Source: an uncultured Flavobacteriaceae bacterium
GTDB lineage: Bacteria; Bacteroidota; Bacteroidia; Flavobacteriales; Flavobacteriaceae
Direction of reading: 5' to 3'
Assembly (NCBI GenBank): GCA_947500435.1
Contig: CANMRV010000002.1
Location: forward strand, 186,001-250,000
Length of the DNA: 64,000 bases
In this document: positions 52,699 through 61,761 of the stretch, piece after piece
Position numbering within the stretch: the first letter of the stretch is position 1
How the letters are laid out: every line of letters begins with the position of its first letter
Position numbers and translations under genes: made by a program
Notes under the pieces: model-generated
Told to the model about the DNA's origin: nothing
Databases searched by the model: none
The model's input: the letters and a program-made list of their open reading frames with translations, nothing else

Positions 52699-53862
52699 AT
52701 GAAAAAATTATATATCTATTTTATTTTCTTGATAATGAGTGCAGTCACATTTGGGCAAGATTCTTTGCTTTGTGTAGGTGGCCATTGGTCAGAAGATCAG
52801 GCTAACTTAATAATGAAAGAGTTCGCTACCGAATGGAATGATTTGGCGAGTTGGGAAAAACGCCGAGTCCGAATAAAAAAGGGAATCATCGAGGGAATGC
52901 AACTCGAGAAAATGCCAAAGATTTCAGGAAACTTCAAGACCATAATTCATAGCAAACGCGAAATGGATGGATACAATGTCGAAAACATTGCCATTGAGAG
53001 TTTTCCAGGATTTTATGTAACCGGCAATCTGTACACGCCAACATTAGAAAAGGAAAAATATGCGGCGATATTGAGTCCCCATGGACATTTGGCTAACAAG
53101 CGATTTACGGATTTCATGCAATACCGCTGTGCTGTTCTCGCTAGAATGGGAGCCGTGGTCTTTGCATATGATATGGTTGGTTATGGTGAAAACGAGCAAG
53201 TTGAGCATAAGATGCCCATTGCCTTGCTCTTACAAACTTACAATAGTCAACGTGTACTTGAATATCTGCTCTCGCGCCCTGATGTTGATTCCGAAAGAAT
53301 TGGCATGACAGGGGGTTCAGGTGGCGGTACCCAAACCTTCATGCTAACCGCGATTGACAACAGAATAAAAGTTTCGGTGCCAGCTGTGCAGGTTTCCGCA
53401 CACTTTTTCGGTGGTTGTGTTTGCGAAAGCGGAATGCCAGTGCACAGAAGTGCTGACCATCAAACAAACAATGTGGAAATTGCCGCTCTATGTGCTCCCC
53501 GTCCCTTACTAATGATTTCAAATGGTGGGGACTGGACACGAAATACCCCAAGAGTTGAATACCCGTATGTTCAAAAAGTATATTCTCTTTATGACGCCGA
53601 GCACAAAGTCGAAAATGTACATTTACCGATGGAAAGACACGATTATGATTTTTCAAAGCGAGCCGCGGCCTATAATTTCTTTCAACACCATCTCGGACTT
53701 AGTTTTAATGTTCCCTATTTTAATGGATATTCAGAAGATTTTGTCACTATTTTACCCCCCGAAGATTTAAAAGTATTTAATATGGAAAATCCAAAGCCTA
53801 AAAATTTATTACGCGGGAACCAGGCGGTTATGGAGTATCTTAAAATAGAACCTATGCAATAG
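52699..53862 (+). CDS. Secreted alpha/beta-hydrolase, acetyl xylan esterase-like, 387 aa
   Basis: A signal peptide (about 1-20, ending TFGQD) precedes an alpha/beta-hydrolase fold. The nucleophile is Ser207 in TGGSGGGTQT, with Asp and His candidates in NGGDWTRNTPR and MERHDYDFSK. FYVTGNLYTP near residue 110 and AYDMVGYGENE resemble acetyl xylan esterase-like and related carbohydrate esterases. It may remove acyl groups from plant or algal polysaccharides; the context (mannan genes further on) is only suggestive. Starts 84 bases after the cox-type operon; separate transcription is likely. Confidence 0.82.
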   Translation: MKKLYIYFIFLIMSAVTFGQDSLLCVGGHWSEDQANLIMKEFATEWNDLASWEKRRVRIKKGIIEGMQLEKMPKISGNFKTIIHSKREMDGYNVENIAIESFPGFYVTGNLYTPTLEKEKYAAILSPHGHLANKRFTDFMQYRCAVLARMGAVVFAYDMVGYGENEQVEHKMPIALLLQTYNSQRVLEYLLSRPDVDSERIGMTGGSGGGTQTFMLTAIDNRIKVSVPAVQVSAHFFGGCVCESGMPVHRSADHQTNNVEIAALCAPRPLLMISNGGDWTRNTPRVEYPYVQKVYSLYDAEHKVENVHLPMERHDYDFSKRAAAYNFFQHHLGLSFNVPYFNGYSEDFVTILPPEDLKVFNMENPKPKNLLRGNQAVMEYLKIEPMQ

Positions 53863-53966
53863 GTTTGGGTGCCTTGTCCTATAATTGGTTTGCATAATTA
53901 AACCATATTTGCAATTCAAAAAAGTGTTTAACTAGGTATTATAATTAGCACAAATTTTCAAAATAT

Positions 53967-55025
53967 ATGATACAGAAAGTTATCCTTAAAGGAATCACAG
54001 TTCTATTCATTTCTTTGTGCATTCCATCTGTTATGGCGCAAAGTGCTTTTCAAAAGGCTTGGGATAAAACCAGTCGTCCATCCATAGAAAACCTTCGTGT
54101 AGACATAGCTGATGACCAAGGCAACACCACTTTTTTACCCATTTCAATTATCAAGGGTAAAAAAGAAGGTCCTGTTTTTACGATGGTTGCGGGAGTGCAT
54201 GGATATGAATATCCCCCTATAATGGGGGTTCAGGAGTTATTGCAAGAAATCAAAGCAGAAGTATTGACTGGGACTTTAATCGTGATTCCCATTGCGAGTA
54301 CCAACTCCTTTTTTACACGGACGCCTTTTAAGAATGCTAACGACGGGGTCAATTTGAATGGCGCCTTTCCTGGAAATTCAGAAGGCACGGTAACCCAACA
54401 AATTGCACACCTCATTACCACGGAGATTATTCCGAAAACTGACGTGTTTTTAGATATTCATGGGGGAGATGCTAGTGAAGATTTGTTACCCTTTATTTGT
54501 TATTACAATAATGAGGGAAAACCTAAGCAAACCCAATTGGCAAAAGAACTTTCGGAAGTTAGTGGTTTTGAGTATATCGTTTCCTACCCCTACACTTTAA
54601 AAGACGGCGACCCAGCCAAATATGTTTTTAAACAAGCCGTGCAAGATGGAAAAACCGGAATTAGCATCGAAGCGGGCAAGTTGGGTAATGTACAGCAAGA
54701 TATGGTCGATTTGATAAAAGCCGGAGTGTACAATATGCTCAACAAGATGGGTATGTACGCCAATGCTACTGAAATTGATACAGCGCGAATTCGGCTGAAT
54801 AGCCAAGACTATATAAGTTCGCCAGAGGAAGGTATTTTTTACAGTGATTACAAAGCCGGAGATAAAGTTGAAGATGGCGCTCTAGTTGGCGTGATTAAAG
54901 ACCTATTTGGTAAAGTAACGGCTGAAATAAAGGCACCAAAGTCCGGTATCATTTTATATAAAATTGGAACACCACCAGTCAACAAGGACGATACGCTAAT
55001 GTGTATTAGTAGTTTTGATGAATAG
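53967..55025 (+). CDS. Secreted succinylglutamate desuccinylase/aspartoacylase-family zinc hydrolase, 352 aa
   Basis: A signal peptide (about 1-24, ending VMAQS) is followed by the M14-like zinc-hydrolase core: AGVHGYEYPPIMG with the first His/Glu, VNLNGAFPG, and DIHGGD with the third ligand. The C-terminal barrel-like end (GIFYSDYKAGDKVEDGALVG, in part) is as in AstE/AspA families. These enzymes deacylate N-acyl amino acids. It overlaps the next gene, an M20 amidohydrolase, by a few bases, so the two are coupled, and both cleave amide bonds. Exact substrate unknown. Confidence 0.88.
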   Translation: MIQKVILKGITVLFISLCIPSVMAQSAFQKAWDKTSRPSIENLRVDIADDQGNTTFLPISIIKGKKEGPVFTMVAGVHGYEYPPIMGVQELLQEIKAEVLTGTLIVIPIASTNSFFTRTPFKNANDGVNLNGAFPGNSEGTVTQQIAHLITTEIIPKTDVFLDIHGGDASEDLLPFICYYNNEGKPKQTQLAKELSEVSGFEYIVSYPYTLKDGDPAKYVFKQAVQDGKTGISIEAGKLGNVQQDMVDLIKAGVYNMLNKMGMYANATEIDTARIRLNSQDYISSPEEGIFYSDYKAGDKVEDGALVGVIKDLFGKVTAEIKAPKSGIILYKIGTPPVNKDDTLMCISSFDE

Positions 55026-56166
55026 CTTTTTGATGAATTCTGAAATAGTACACTTACGAAAGACGCTTCATGAAAATCCTGAATTATCGGGATTTGAATA
55101 TGAAACCGCTAAACGGATTCGGAGTTTTATTGAGAAACACCATACCACGGAAATACTCGAAAATTTAGGAGGTACAGGTATAGCAGCTATTTATAAATTC
55201 CCTAAAAAAGGTCCATCGATTACCATTCGCTGTGAATTAGATGCCTTACCCATTCAAGAAGAGAATCAATTTGAACATCAATCAAAGATTAAAGGGGTTT
55301 CCCATAAATGCGGGCATGATGGTCATATGGCTATCGTTTCCGGATTGATTTTTTGGTTAAAGGAACAAGCTTTTAATTCGGGAGAAGTGATTCTATTATT
55401 TCAACCTGCCGAAGAAAACGGAGAAGGGGCACATCGGGTACTGCAAGATGAGCGTTTTAAAAACCTAAAAACGGATTATGTATTTGCCCTTCACAACATC
55501 CCTAAAGAGCCACTCCACAGTATCATTCTGATGGAAAAAGGATTTTCGGCTGAGGTCCAAAGTTTTATCATACGTCTAAAAGGAAAAGAATCACATGCGG
55601 CGGAGCCTGAGAATGGGGTAAATCCCGCGTTAGGGCTTTCCGAGATTATAAGAGCTTTTTCAAAACTTGAAGTAGCAAAACCTGAAGACGAAAACTTCAC
55701 TTTGATAACACCTGTACACGTCAATATGGGACAAAAAGCCTATGGTATTTCCCCTGCAAATGGAGAGTTGCATTATACCATGCGAATATGGAGCGGGGAG
55801 CGTATGTCCGCTTTAAAGTCTCAAATACATGCGACTGTGCGAGAGATATCCGAAGACCATCAACTAGCTTTTGAAATCGAATGGCTTGAATATTTCCCTG
55901 CGGCGGCTAATGATAAAGACAGCAATGCTTACGTTGTGAAAGCAGCGAAAGAAAACAATTTTCAAATCATAGAAAGGCCTTACCCCTTTAAATTCGGTGA
56001 AGATTTTGGATGGTTTTCACGGAAATACAAAACAGCAATGTTTGGATTGGGAGCAGGCTTAGATACTCAAGCGCTGCATAATGCTGATTACGATTTTCCT
56101 GATGAGATATTGGAAACTGGGATTTCGATGTTCAAGGCAATAATCAAGAAAATAATTCATGAATAG
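55018..56166 (+). CDS. M20 family amidohydrolase (IAA-amino acid hydrolase type), 382 aa
   Basis: Metal-site motifs of the amidohydrolase (ama/HipO/HyuC) type: RCELDALPIQEE, HKCGHDGHMAIV, PAEENGEGAHRVL and ALHNIPK. The ATG at 55018 is in frame and overlaps the previous stop codon by 8 bases; an alternative ATG lies at 55033 and a TTG at 55015. No signal peptide, so it works in the cytoplasm on N-acyl amino acids or peptides. Follows the secreted aspartoacylase-like enzyme: the pair may degrade acylated amino compounds in two places. Confidence 0.9.
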   Translation: MNSFLMNSEIVHLRKTLHENPELSGFEYETAKRIRSFIEKHHTTEILENLGGTGIAAIYKFPKKGPSITIRCELDALPIQEENQFEHQSKIKGVSHKCGHDGHMAIVSGLIFWLKEQAFNSGEVILLFQPAEENGEGAHRVLQDERFKNLKTDYVFALHNIPKEPLHSIILMEKGFSAEVQSFIIRLKGKESHAAEPENGVNPALGLSEIIRAFSKLEVAKPEDENFTLITPVHVNMGQKAYGISPANGELHYTMRIWSGERMSALKSQIHATVREISEDHQLAFEIEWLEYFPAAANDKDSNAYVVKAAKENNFQIIERPYPFKFGEDFGWFSRKYKTAMFGLGAGLDTQALHNADYDFPDEILETGISMFKAIIKKIIHE

Positions 56167-56182
56167 TTTAGGTAAGTATTCG

Positions 56183-56863
56183 TTAATCGCTCAAAACGGA
56201 TTTTAACTCCCCTAAATTTGATATTACGGCAGTAGGTTGGATACTTTCCCAAGGGTCAAAAACAGTTTTTGAAGAACGCCTTACCCAAATACTTTTCATT
56301 CCATAATTGATGGCGCCCATCACATCAAAGGGATTCCCAGAAATCAACCAAGAGTTTTCTTTTATAGAGTTTGTACTGTCATTAAAGTGTTGGTAAACTT
56401 TAGGACTTGGTTTGAACATTTCAGTCTTTTCCACACTCACAACTCCATCAAATAAATTGGTGATGTTTGCATTTTCCAATAGGGTAGAAACTGCTAGGGC
56501 ACTTCCATTCGAAAAGGCATATGTAGAAAAGTCCTTTTGCTGCAATTCTTGTAAAGCGGACTGAACATCATCAAAAGCGGGCAGGACTTTGTAAACACCC
56601 ATTAAATTTTCTATCTGCTCTTCTTTAAACTTTCGGTTGAAGAGTAAGCAGCAGTATTCCAAAGCTTCATGCGTAACTACTGAAAAATCTACAAAGGCAC
56701 CCATCAATCCTCTGCGGAAAGAATATTCGAGTTGTTTGTTGCGCCAGACTTCCATAAAAGCCTGAGTGTCCTTTCCAATTAGTCCTTCCAAAGTATTATA
56801 CACTCCCGAAGTATCTATGAGTGTTCCGTAGACATCAAAGGCTAGGGCTTTTTTCATTATCAT
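56183..56863 (-). CDS. Haloacid dehalogenase type II (HAD superfamily), 226 aa
   Basis: The HAD nucleophile Asp lies in AFDVYGTLID (about residue 10), with the second motif YAFSNGSALAV and Lys/Asp segment MFKPSPKVYQHF; SGNPFDVMGA near residue 173 gives the last acidic residue. Type II L-2-haloacid dehalogenases have this pattern, but actual substrates of homologues vary. It starts from an ATGA overlap with the upstream small membrane protein gene, so both are coupled. Cytoplasmic. Confidence 0.88.
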   Translation of the reverse strand: MIMKKALAFDVYGTLIDTSGVYNTLEGLIGKDTQAFMEVWRNKQLEYSFRRGLMGAFVDFSVVTHEALEYCCLLFNRKFKEEQIENLMGVYKVLPAFDDVQSALQELQQKDFSTYAFSNGSALAVSTLLENANITNLFDGVVSVEKTEMFKPSPKVYQHFNDSTNSIKENSWLISGNPFDVMGAINYGMKSIWVRRSSKTVFDPWESIQPTAVISNLGELKSVLSD

Positions 56864-57246
56864 GAGCCTTCCGTAATAGTATCATTTCGTTTTCCAAGAA
56901 TCTCTATTATCCAATAGATAAGTTTTCCTATTCCACCAACAAACACAAATAAGAGAATCCATACTACCAGCGTATTGCCTTGTTTTAAATTTGGGTTTTG
57001 AACCGCATGCACGATATAGAAAATAAGACTACCAAGGCTTGTAAATAGCATTAAAAGAATGAATAAAAAGAAAATACCCATACCCGCGAACATAGAGGTT
57101 GGCGGCATTCCGTTATTTGAATTTTCAAATTCAGGAATTTGACTTACCATCGCAAAAATGAAAAAGAAATAAGCGATAAAAAAGAGAATAAACATGACAA
57201 TAGGGCCAATCGCGAAAAAGCCTTGCCAATATTTGTTGTGTAACAT
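56860..57246 (-). CDS. Small membrane protein with PLDc_N-like region, 128 aa
   Basis: Three hydrophobic helices: about residues 10-35, 50-80 and 92-115. The last part, with YIVHAVQNPNLKQGNTLVVWILLFVFVGGIGKLIYW (in part), resembles PLDc_N-like segments of membrane proteins. No catalytic motif and no signal peptide cleavage. The start overlaps by ATGA with the stop of the downstream HAD gene. Function unknown. Confidence 0.75.
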   Translation of the reverse strand: MLHNKYWQGFFAIGPIVMFILFFIAYFFFIFAMVSQIPEFENSNNGMPPTSMFAGMGIFFLFILLMLFTSLGSLIFYIVHAVQNPNLKQGNTLVVWILLFVFVGGIGKLIYWIIEILGKRNDTITEGS

Positions 57247-57288
57247 GATTTTGATTTTTTACATAACGTTAATGAGGACTATGGTATT

Positions 57289-57819
57289 TTAAAGAAGTTC
57301 AATATAATCTATTTCCAAAGCAAAACTTTCTTCCTTTTTATTTCCGATTAAAAAGGCAATCTCTGTCATTTCCATTCCTGAATAATTTGGAAGGTCCAAT
57401 AAACGGCCACGGAAAGCAGGATACATTTCTGAGAAATCAATGGTGAGGATTTCCCAATCTCCAGAAGTTTTGATATTTGTTATATAAGAGTATCGCTGTG
57501 AAGAATCGGCTTTTATTCGAAACTGATACGGTTTGCCGTCACCTTTTAAATGGATTTGAATTTTGCAGAATTCCGAAGTGTCTCTTGTTTCGAAGCAATA
57601 CCGTACAGATGAAAATCCACCATTGTTGGCCAAAGAAACAGTTCCCCTAAAAAATCCATGTCCTTCTGAATTGACTGAAAATGTTCCTTGTGATAAACCG
57701 CCCATCACACCATCGTTAACCACGCGCCAGTCTTCAATATTTACGGTATCATTAAAATCAAACAGGGTAGTACCTTTCATAAGGGCGAGAATACATATAA
57801 TTTTAATATCTAAATGCAT
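57289..57819 (-). CDS. CIA30-family protein (complex I intermediate-associated protein 30 type)
   Basis: The CIA30 galactose-binding-like fold is shown by DFNDTVNIEDWRVVNDGVMGGLSQG (in part) near the start, FSSVRYCFETRD, and the end TEIAFLIGNKKEESFALEIDYIEL (in part). A TTG start at 57909 would overlap the divergent GH26 gene; the ATG at 57819 (MHLDIKIICILALMKG) gives a natural N-terminus and is used here. Bacterial CIA30 proteins are of unknown function, and often lie in carbohydrate-linked loci. No signal sequence beyond a weak hydrophobic start. Confidence 0.83.
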   Translation of the reverse strand: MHLDIKIICILALMKGTTLFDFNDTVNIEDWRVVNDGVMGGLSQGTFSVNSEGHGFFRGTVSLANNGGFSSVRYCFETRDTSEFCKIQIHLKGDGKPYQFRIKADSSQRYSYITNIKTSGDWEILTIDFSEMYPAFRGRLLDLPNYSGMEMTEIAFLIGNKKEESFALEIDYIELL

Positions 57820-57903
57820 TGTATTTGAAAGATACGACATATTCGTTTTAACTTTCGGAATGATTCTTGTAACTAGAAAATAAGACCACAAAATCCCATC
57901 AAG

Positions 57904-59016
57904 ATGCAAAGATTACTTCCTTTATTTGGGCTGCTCTTGGTTTTTGCCTGCAGCCCTGAAGACAACATAAATGGCATTGAAACTATCGCGAATACTGATA
58001 TAATGGAGGAAACCGAATCTTCAAATACTACCGAAGGTCCTGTTTTTGATGGCCGAAATAAAGGAACCATACTGACCTATTTTGAATCGCTTATTGCAAA
58101 TAAGCAACTCGTTGTAGGGCAACAATGTGGTGATGCTCCCGATTCTACTTGGTGGTACTACAATACCTATGTGGACCAATTGGCCGATGAAACCGGCAGA
58201 CATGTTGGTTTGATTGGAGCTGATTTTGGCTGGTTTAACGGTGATAATTACCCGGTTCAAACCTTAATCGACCATTGGCACGAAGGAGGTTTGGTTACGG
58301 TGAGTTGGCATGCGGATAATCCCTTTGTGGATAAGGTAGATGTATATTGGGATACCGTAAATGATAGCGACCAAATCAATTTAAAGTCCTTGTTTAAAGG
58401 GCAACCGCAAACAAAAGCATGGACCAGCTATCGCACAGAACTCGATAAAGTTGCCGGTGCCTTGCAAAAACTCAGGGATGCAGGAGTAACCGTAATATGG
58501 AGACCTTTTCATGAGATGAATGGGGATTTCTTTTGGTGGGGAACGAATGCGAACGGAAATCAACAGACCAATGTGGAAGATTACAAAGCGCTTTGGACTG
58601 ATTTGTATAATACCTTAAGATGGGACTATGGGCTAGACAATCTAATTTGGACCTACTCTGTGGTGCCGAGCGAAACTTGGTATGCCGCGGTAACGGCATA
58701 CTACCCTGGAGATGATTATGTAGACTTGGTAGGAATGGATTACTATGGAAATCAACCCGATTTTCCTCATTATGAGGAATTAAAAGCGTTGGGCAAACCA
58801 CTTGTAATGTCAGAATCTGGCCCACGAGAAGCAGGATATGGCAATTGGGATATGATGGAATTTGCAAACTTGCTCAAAGGCAAGGCTGCTTATTTTCTGC
58901 AGTGGCATAGCTGGAGGGGAGCCAAAGTCGCTATCAAAGACAACAAGAATTTCATTGAAATGATGGATAGTGATTTTGTGATTACCCGCGATGAACTGCT
59001 ACCTACTTCTTTTTAG
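57904..59016 (+). CDS. GH26 beta-mannanase, lipoprotein, 370 aa
   Basis: A lipobox (VFAC, Cys16) indicates a surface or outer membrane lipoprotein. The GH26 catalytic pair is visible: acid/base Glu204 in WRPFHEMNGDFFWW and nucleophile Glu304 in VMSESGPRE, with VSWHADNPF as a subsite segment. GH26 enzymes cleave internal beta-1,4-mannosidic links in mannan and glucomannan. The mature linker (about 17-45) is Thr/Glu-rich. It is the first + strand gene of the mannan-linked region; the membrane glycosidase and Tat isomerase lie nearby on the other strand. No SusCD pair. Confidence 0.94.
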   Translation: MQRLLPLFGLLLVFACSPEDNINGIETIANTDIMEETESSNTTEGPVFDGRNKGTILTYFESLIANKQLVVGQQCGDAPDSTWWYYNTYVDQLADETGRHVGLIGADFGWFNGDNYPVQTLIDHWHEGGLVTVSWHADNPFVDKVDVYWDTVNDSDQINLKSLFKGQPQTKAWTSYRTELDKVAGALQKLRDAGVTVIWRPFHEMNGDFFWWGTNANGNQQTNVEDYKALWTDLYNTLRWDYGLDNLIWTYSVVPSETWYAAVTAYYPGDDYVDLVGMDYYGNQPDFPHYEELKALGKPLVMSESGPREAGYGNWDMMEFANLLKGKAAYFLQWHSWRGAKVAIKDNKNFIEMMDSDFVITRDELLPTSF

Positions 59017-59377
59017 GCTTTCGTTTCTTACTGGCTTTGGCGAAGGGATTAAAATCCAAACACATTTGTATCCAGTAGTTCAGATCATCATCTAGATCAA
59101 TACCATCCTCAGTAACGAAAACATATCCTTTCATTGCTCGGCCGGTAAAATTCATTTCAGTACAATGTTCTTTCGCTAAAGCTTTTTCATAGTTGTCTAT
59201 TCCCACTCGAGCCATTAGTAAGGATGAATTCGTGCCTTTGTCAATGTGCATTCCAAAACACATTTTATCATCTACCATGAAACAGAGTCCGCCCATCATC
59301 TTTTTTTCAGAGAAAGAAATGGATTTCTCTTTCAATATTTGTCTAGCTCTATCCGCTAAAAATTCATCATATGCCAT
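59003..59377 (-). CDS. TfoX/Sxy N-terminal-domain protein, 124 aa
   Basis: TfoX_N-type features: the opening AYDEFLADRARQIL, EKKMMGGLCFMVDDKMCFGM and a tail rich in Lys (KASKKRKPKKK). Proteins of this type relate to competence regulation in some bacteria, but small stand-alone TfoX_N proteins have unknown function. The 3' end overlaps the GH26 gene end by 14 bases in convergent orientation. Cytoplasmic, basic C-terminus. Confidence 0.85.
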   Translation of the reverse strand: MAYDEFLADRARQILKEKSISFSEKKMMGGLCFMVDDKMCFGMHIDKGTNSSLLMARVGIDNYEKALAKEHCTEMNFTGRAMKGYVFVTEDGIDLDDDLNYWIQMCLDFNPFAKASKKRKPKKK

Positions 59378-59436
59378 ATGCTTACTTTTTCCAGTTTATA
59401 TTAAGACGACCTGTTCCTCGAAGAAAGGACATTTTA

Positions 59437-60378
59437 TCAATCTAAACTTGACAAAACCCTCTCTATCAAAGCTTTGGTAGCTTTAATACCCTGAGGCTCA
59501 CTCATATTTTCGCCTTCGAATTCAATACCGATATGTCCGTCAAACTCGGAGTCTTTCACCAATTTCAACAGTTTTGGATATTCAATTACAGTTTCATTTC
59601 CGTTAGCATCGAAGGTATAGGACTTGGCACTGACTCCTTTGGCATAGGGTAGAAATTTTTTAAGCCCTTCTTCTGGAGGATATATTTCACCACAGTTTTT
59701 ACTCGGTTGTATACTACCCCATTCAGCATTCAAACACCAATTTCCAAAATCGGGTAGGGTACCCAAGAAAGGATTACCAACTCCTTTGATAACATCAACT
59801 ATAAAGTTGGCATTTGAAGTGTGCAGTCCGTGGTTTTCTATGATTACGTTTATCTTTTCCTTTGCTGCGTATTCGGTCAATTGGCCAAGTCCGTCGGTCA
59901 AGGAAGTTTTTAATTCCTCCAGACCTCCTTCTCCAAAAGCATTTACGCGTATGGAATGACAGCCCAATATTTTTGCTGCATTCACCCATTTATAATGGTC
60001 TTCGACTGCTTTTTTTCTTTTTACATCATCCAAATCTCCAAGTTTTTCTTCTTCATCTACCATCATGATTAAACTTTGAACACCTACATCTGAAGCTCTT
60101 GTCGTCATTTCATTCCAAAATTTTTCATCCGTTGCGGTATCAATATAAAATTGATTTACATATTCGATTGCTGATATACCATAGTCGTTTTTGGCAAGAT
60201 TAGCGAATTGCACGGGATTTAGTTCTTTTGAGAAAAATGCACGATTTAAAGACCATTGGGCTAAAGATATTTTAGGCATATTGTTTTCTAGTTTATTTTT
60301 GAAGGCATAAAAAGAGGGCATTGAAATAGCCGCTGCTGCCAGCGTGGTTTTCTTGATAAATGTTCGTCTACTTTTCAT
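59437..60378 (-). CDS. Tat-exported sugar isomerase/epimerase-like TIM barrel protein (hydroxypyruvate isomerase family)
   Basis: A twin-arginine signal (MKSRRTFIKKTTLAAAAIS) begins at ATG 60378; an earlier frame start would overlap the neighbouring gene. The AP-endonuclease-2-like TIM barrel (xylose-isomerase-like) holds metal ligands in VIIENHGLH, LPDFGNWC and GIEFEGE-type motifs near the end. Members act on sugars, keto-sugars or hydroxypyruvate. The gene follows the GH113-like glycosidase gene by 11 bases and is probably in its operon. Export with a metal-dependent isomerase fold is common in Bacteroidota loci; the substrate is unknown. Confidence 0.88.
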   Translation of the reverse strand: MKSRRTFIKKTTLAAAAISMPSFYAFKNKLENNMPKISLAQWSLNRAFFSKELNPVQFANLAKNDYGISAIEYVNQFYIDTATDEKFWNEMTTRASDVGVQSLIMMVDEEEKLGDLDDVKRKKAVEDHYKWVNAAKILGCHSIRVNAFGEGGLEELKTSLTDGLGQLTEYAAKEKINVIIENHGLHTSNANFIVDVIKGVGNPFLGTLPDFGNWCLNAEWGSIQPSKNCGEIYPPEEGLKKFLPYAKGVSAKSYTFDANGNETVIEYPKLLKLVKDSEFDGHIGIEFEGENMSEPQGIKATKALIERVLSSLD

Positions 60379-60389
60379 AAGACTGGTTG

Positions 60390-61760
60390 TTAACGTGGAG
60401 TGTTTGAATTTTTTCCAAACCATTTTGCCATAGTATTTTCAGCAGGCTTGAAACGGGGTGAAAAATTGATATCAGTTTTGGCACTTTCTTCTGTTGTCCG
60501 AGTATTCCATTCCCAAAAATAAATTCCAGCAAGCCAAGGTTTATCCCAAGTCTGTTTGAACAAAGCTTCATAGGCCAATTGCTGTGTTCTGTCCGATTTC
60601 TTTTTGGTAATACCACTTAAAAACGGACTCCATTCCCACGGTTTTATAGTGGCATCTGCGTCGCTTTTGTAACCTGCTTCGGTAAATAGAATGGGCTTTT
60701 CGTGTTTTTCATGGAAAGCTTCTAAAGCGGTTAGATGTTTCGCCCAACCTTTTTCAATGGTTTCTAAATCAGGGTTTTCAACAGTTGTAAGGGGGAAATA
60801 AGCCTGTATTCCGATATAATCTAGCTTGTGCCAGAATGTAATATGTTCATACTCATCATACCAATTGGCGGCATAGGTAAGCTCTCCCTTATAAATTTGC
60901 CGTATTTCGTCAATTAGACTTTTCCATTTTTCTGGTTGTTTTTTGATTGAGGTCTTTAGTTCGGTTCCAACACAGAACAATTCGGTATTTGTTTCGGCCG
61001 CAATTCTGGCATAGCGCAACATATTAGTGCGATAGGATTCAAACCATGCATCCCATTCTTTAGCAGAATCTAAGGTGATATTGGAACGCCATCCGTCGTG
61101 CATCCATAAATGAGGTTTTAGTTGTACTCGAATTCCCTTTTCATGCAAATCGCGAATAGCCCTGATATGACTGGAATCTCTTCTTGTATAAATTTTTGGA
61201 TTCTCTGGAATATCAACCAGTTTGGTCGTTTCATCTTTTTGAAACAAAAATGGAATGACCGCTACCCATTCTACATTTGTGCGAACAAGGTCTTCAATAG
61301 CCTCAGTATTATCCTCAGACCAGCCAAAAACACTCATGCCGCGGTGTTTTTTATCTACTTCATGCAGATTATTCACTATTCCGTTTTTGTTCATGACGGA
61401 AGTATCCCATTGATAGGTGAAGCCTTCATGGGCATTGGCAAACACAAGGGTTTTGTAACCCAGGAAAATCAATAGGAGGGGAAGAGCAAACCGATAGGAA
61501 ATTTGTCTGAAGAATACTTTTCTTCCTTTGGAACGGTAGATTTTTATAAAATATCTAATACTTAAGAAAAGCGCATAGCATAATAGAAATATGATGTGAA
61601 AACCCATTTGGAAATTTCTATTGTCAGCGATTTCGAAAAAGAACTTTGCGCTATCAGAAAGACTCCGGTCTCCACGACTTAAAAGTATGGTAAACACAAC
61701 AAAGCTTAGCATCCAAAGAATGACATAGACACCTATGAAATGTTTGATTTTAGTCTTCAT
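60390..61760 (-). CDS. Membrane-anchored GH113-like glycosidase (beta-mannanase family), 456 aa
   Basis: Three N-terminal membrane helices (about residues 8-28, 53-73, 90-108) precede a TIM barrel. The catalytic residues match clan GH-A with GH113: acid/base Glu267 in FCVGTELKT and nucleophile Glu361 in ILFTEAGYK. QLKPHLWMHDGWR and GIQAYFPL also fit GH113 mannanases. The helices are unusual: most secreted mannanases have a signal peptide. The barrel is probably outside the inner membrane, so acting in the periplasm on short mannan fragments. 5' of the Tat isomerase gene. Confidence 0.87.
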   Translation of the reverse strand: MKTKIKHFIGVYVILWMLSFVVFTILLSRGDRSLSDSAKFFFEIADNRNFQMGFHIIFLLCYALFLSIRYFIKIYRSKGRKVFFRQISYRFALPLLLIFLGYKTLVFANAHEGFTYQWDTSVMNKNGIVNNLHEVDKKHRGMSVFGWSEDNTEAIEDLVRTNVEWVAVIPFLFQKDETTKLVDIPENPKIYTRRDSSHIRAIRDLHEKGIRVQLKPHLWMHDGWRSNITLDSAKEWDAWFESYRTNMLRYARIAAETNTELFCVGTELKTSIKKQPEKWKSLIDEIRQIYKGELTYAANWYDEYEHITFWHKLDYIGIQAYFPLTTVENPDLETIEKGWAKHLTALEAFHEKHEKPILFTEAGYKSDADATIKPWEWSPFLSGITKKKSDRTQQLAYEALFKQTWDKPWLAGIYFWEWNTRTTEESAKTDINFSPRFKPAENTMAKWFGKNSNTPR

Positions 61761-61761
61761 T

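Noticed and set aside
57820-57909. N-terminal extension of the CIA30 protein from a TTG
   Set aside because: It would overlap the divergent GH26 start; the ATG at 57819 is the natural start.
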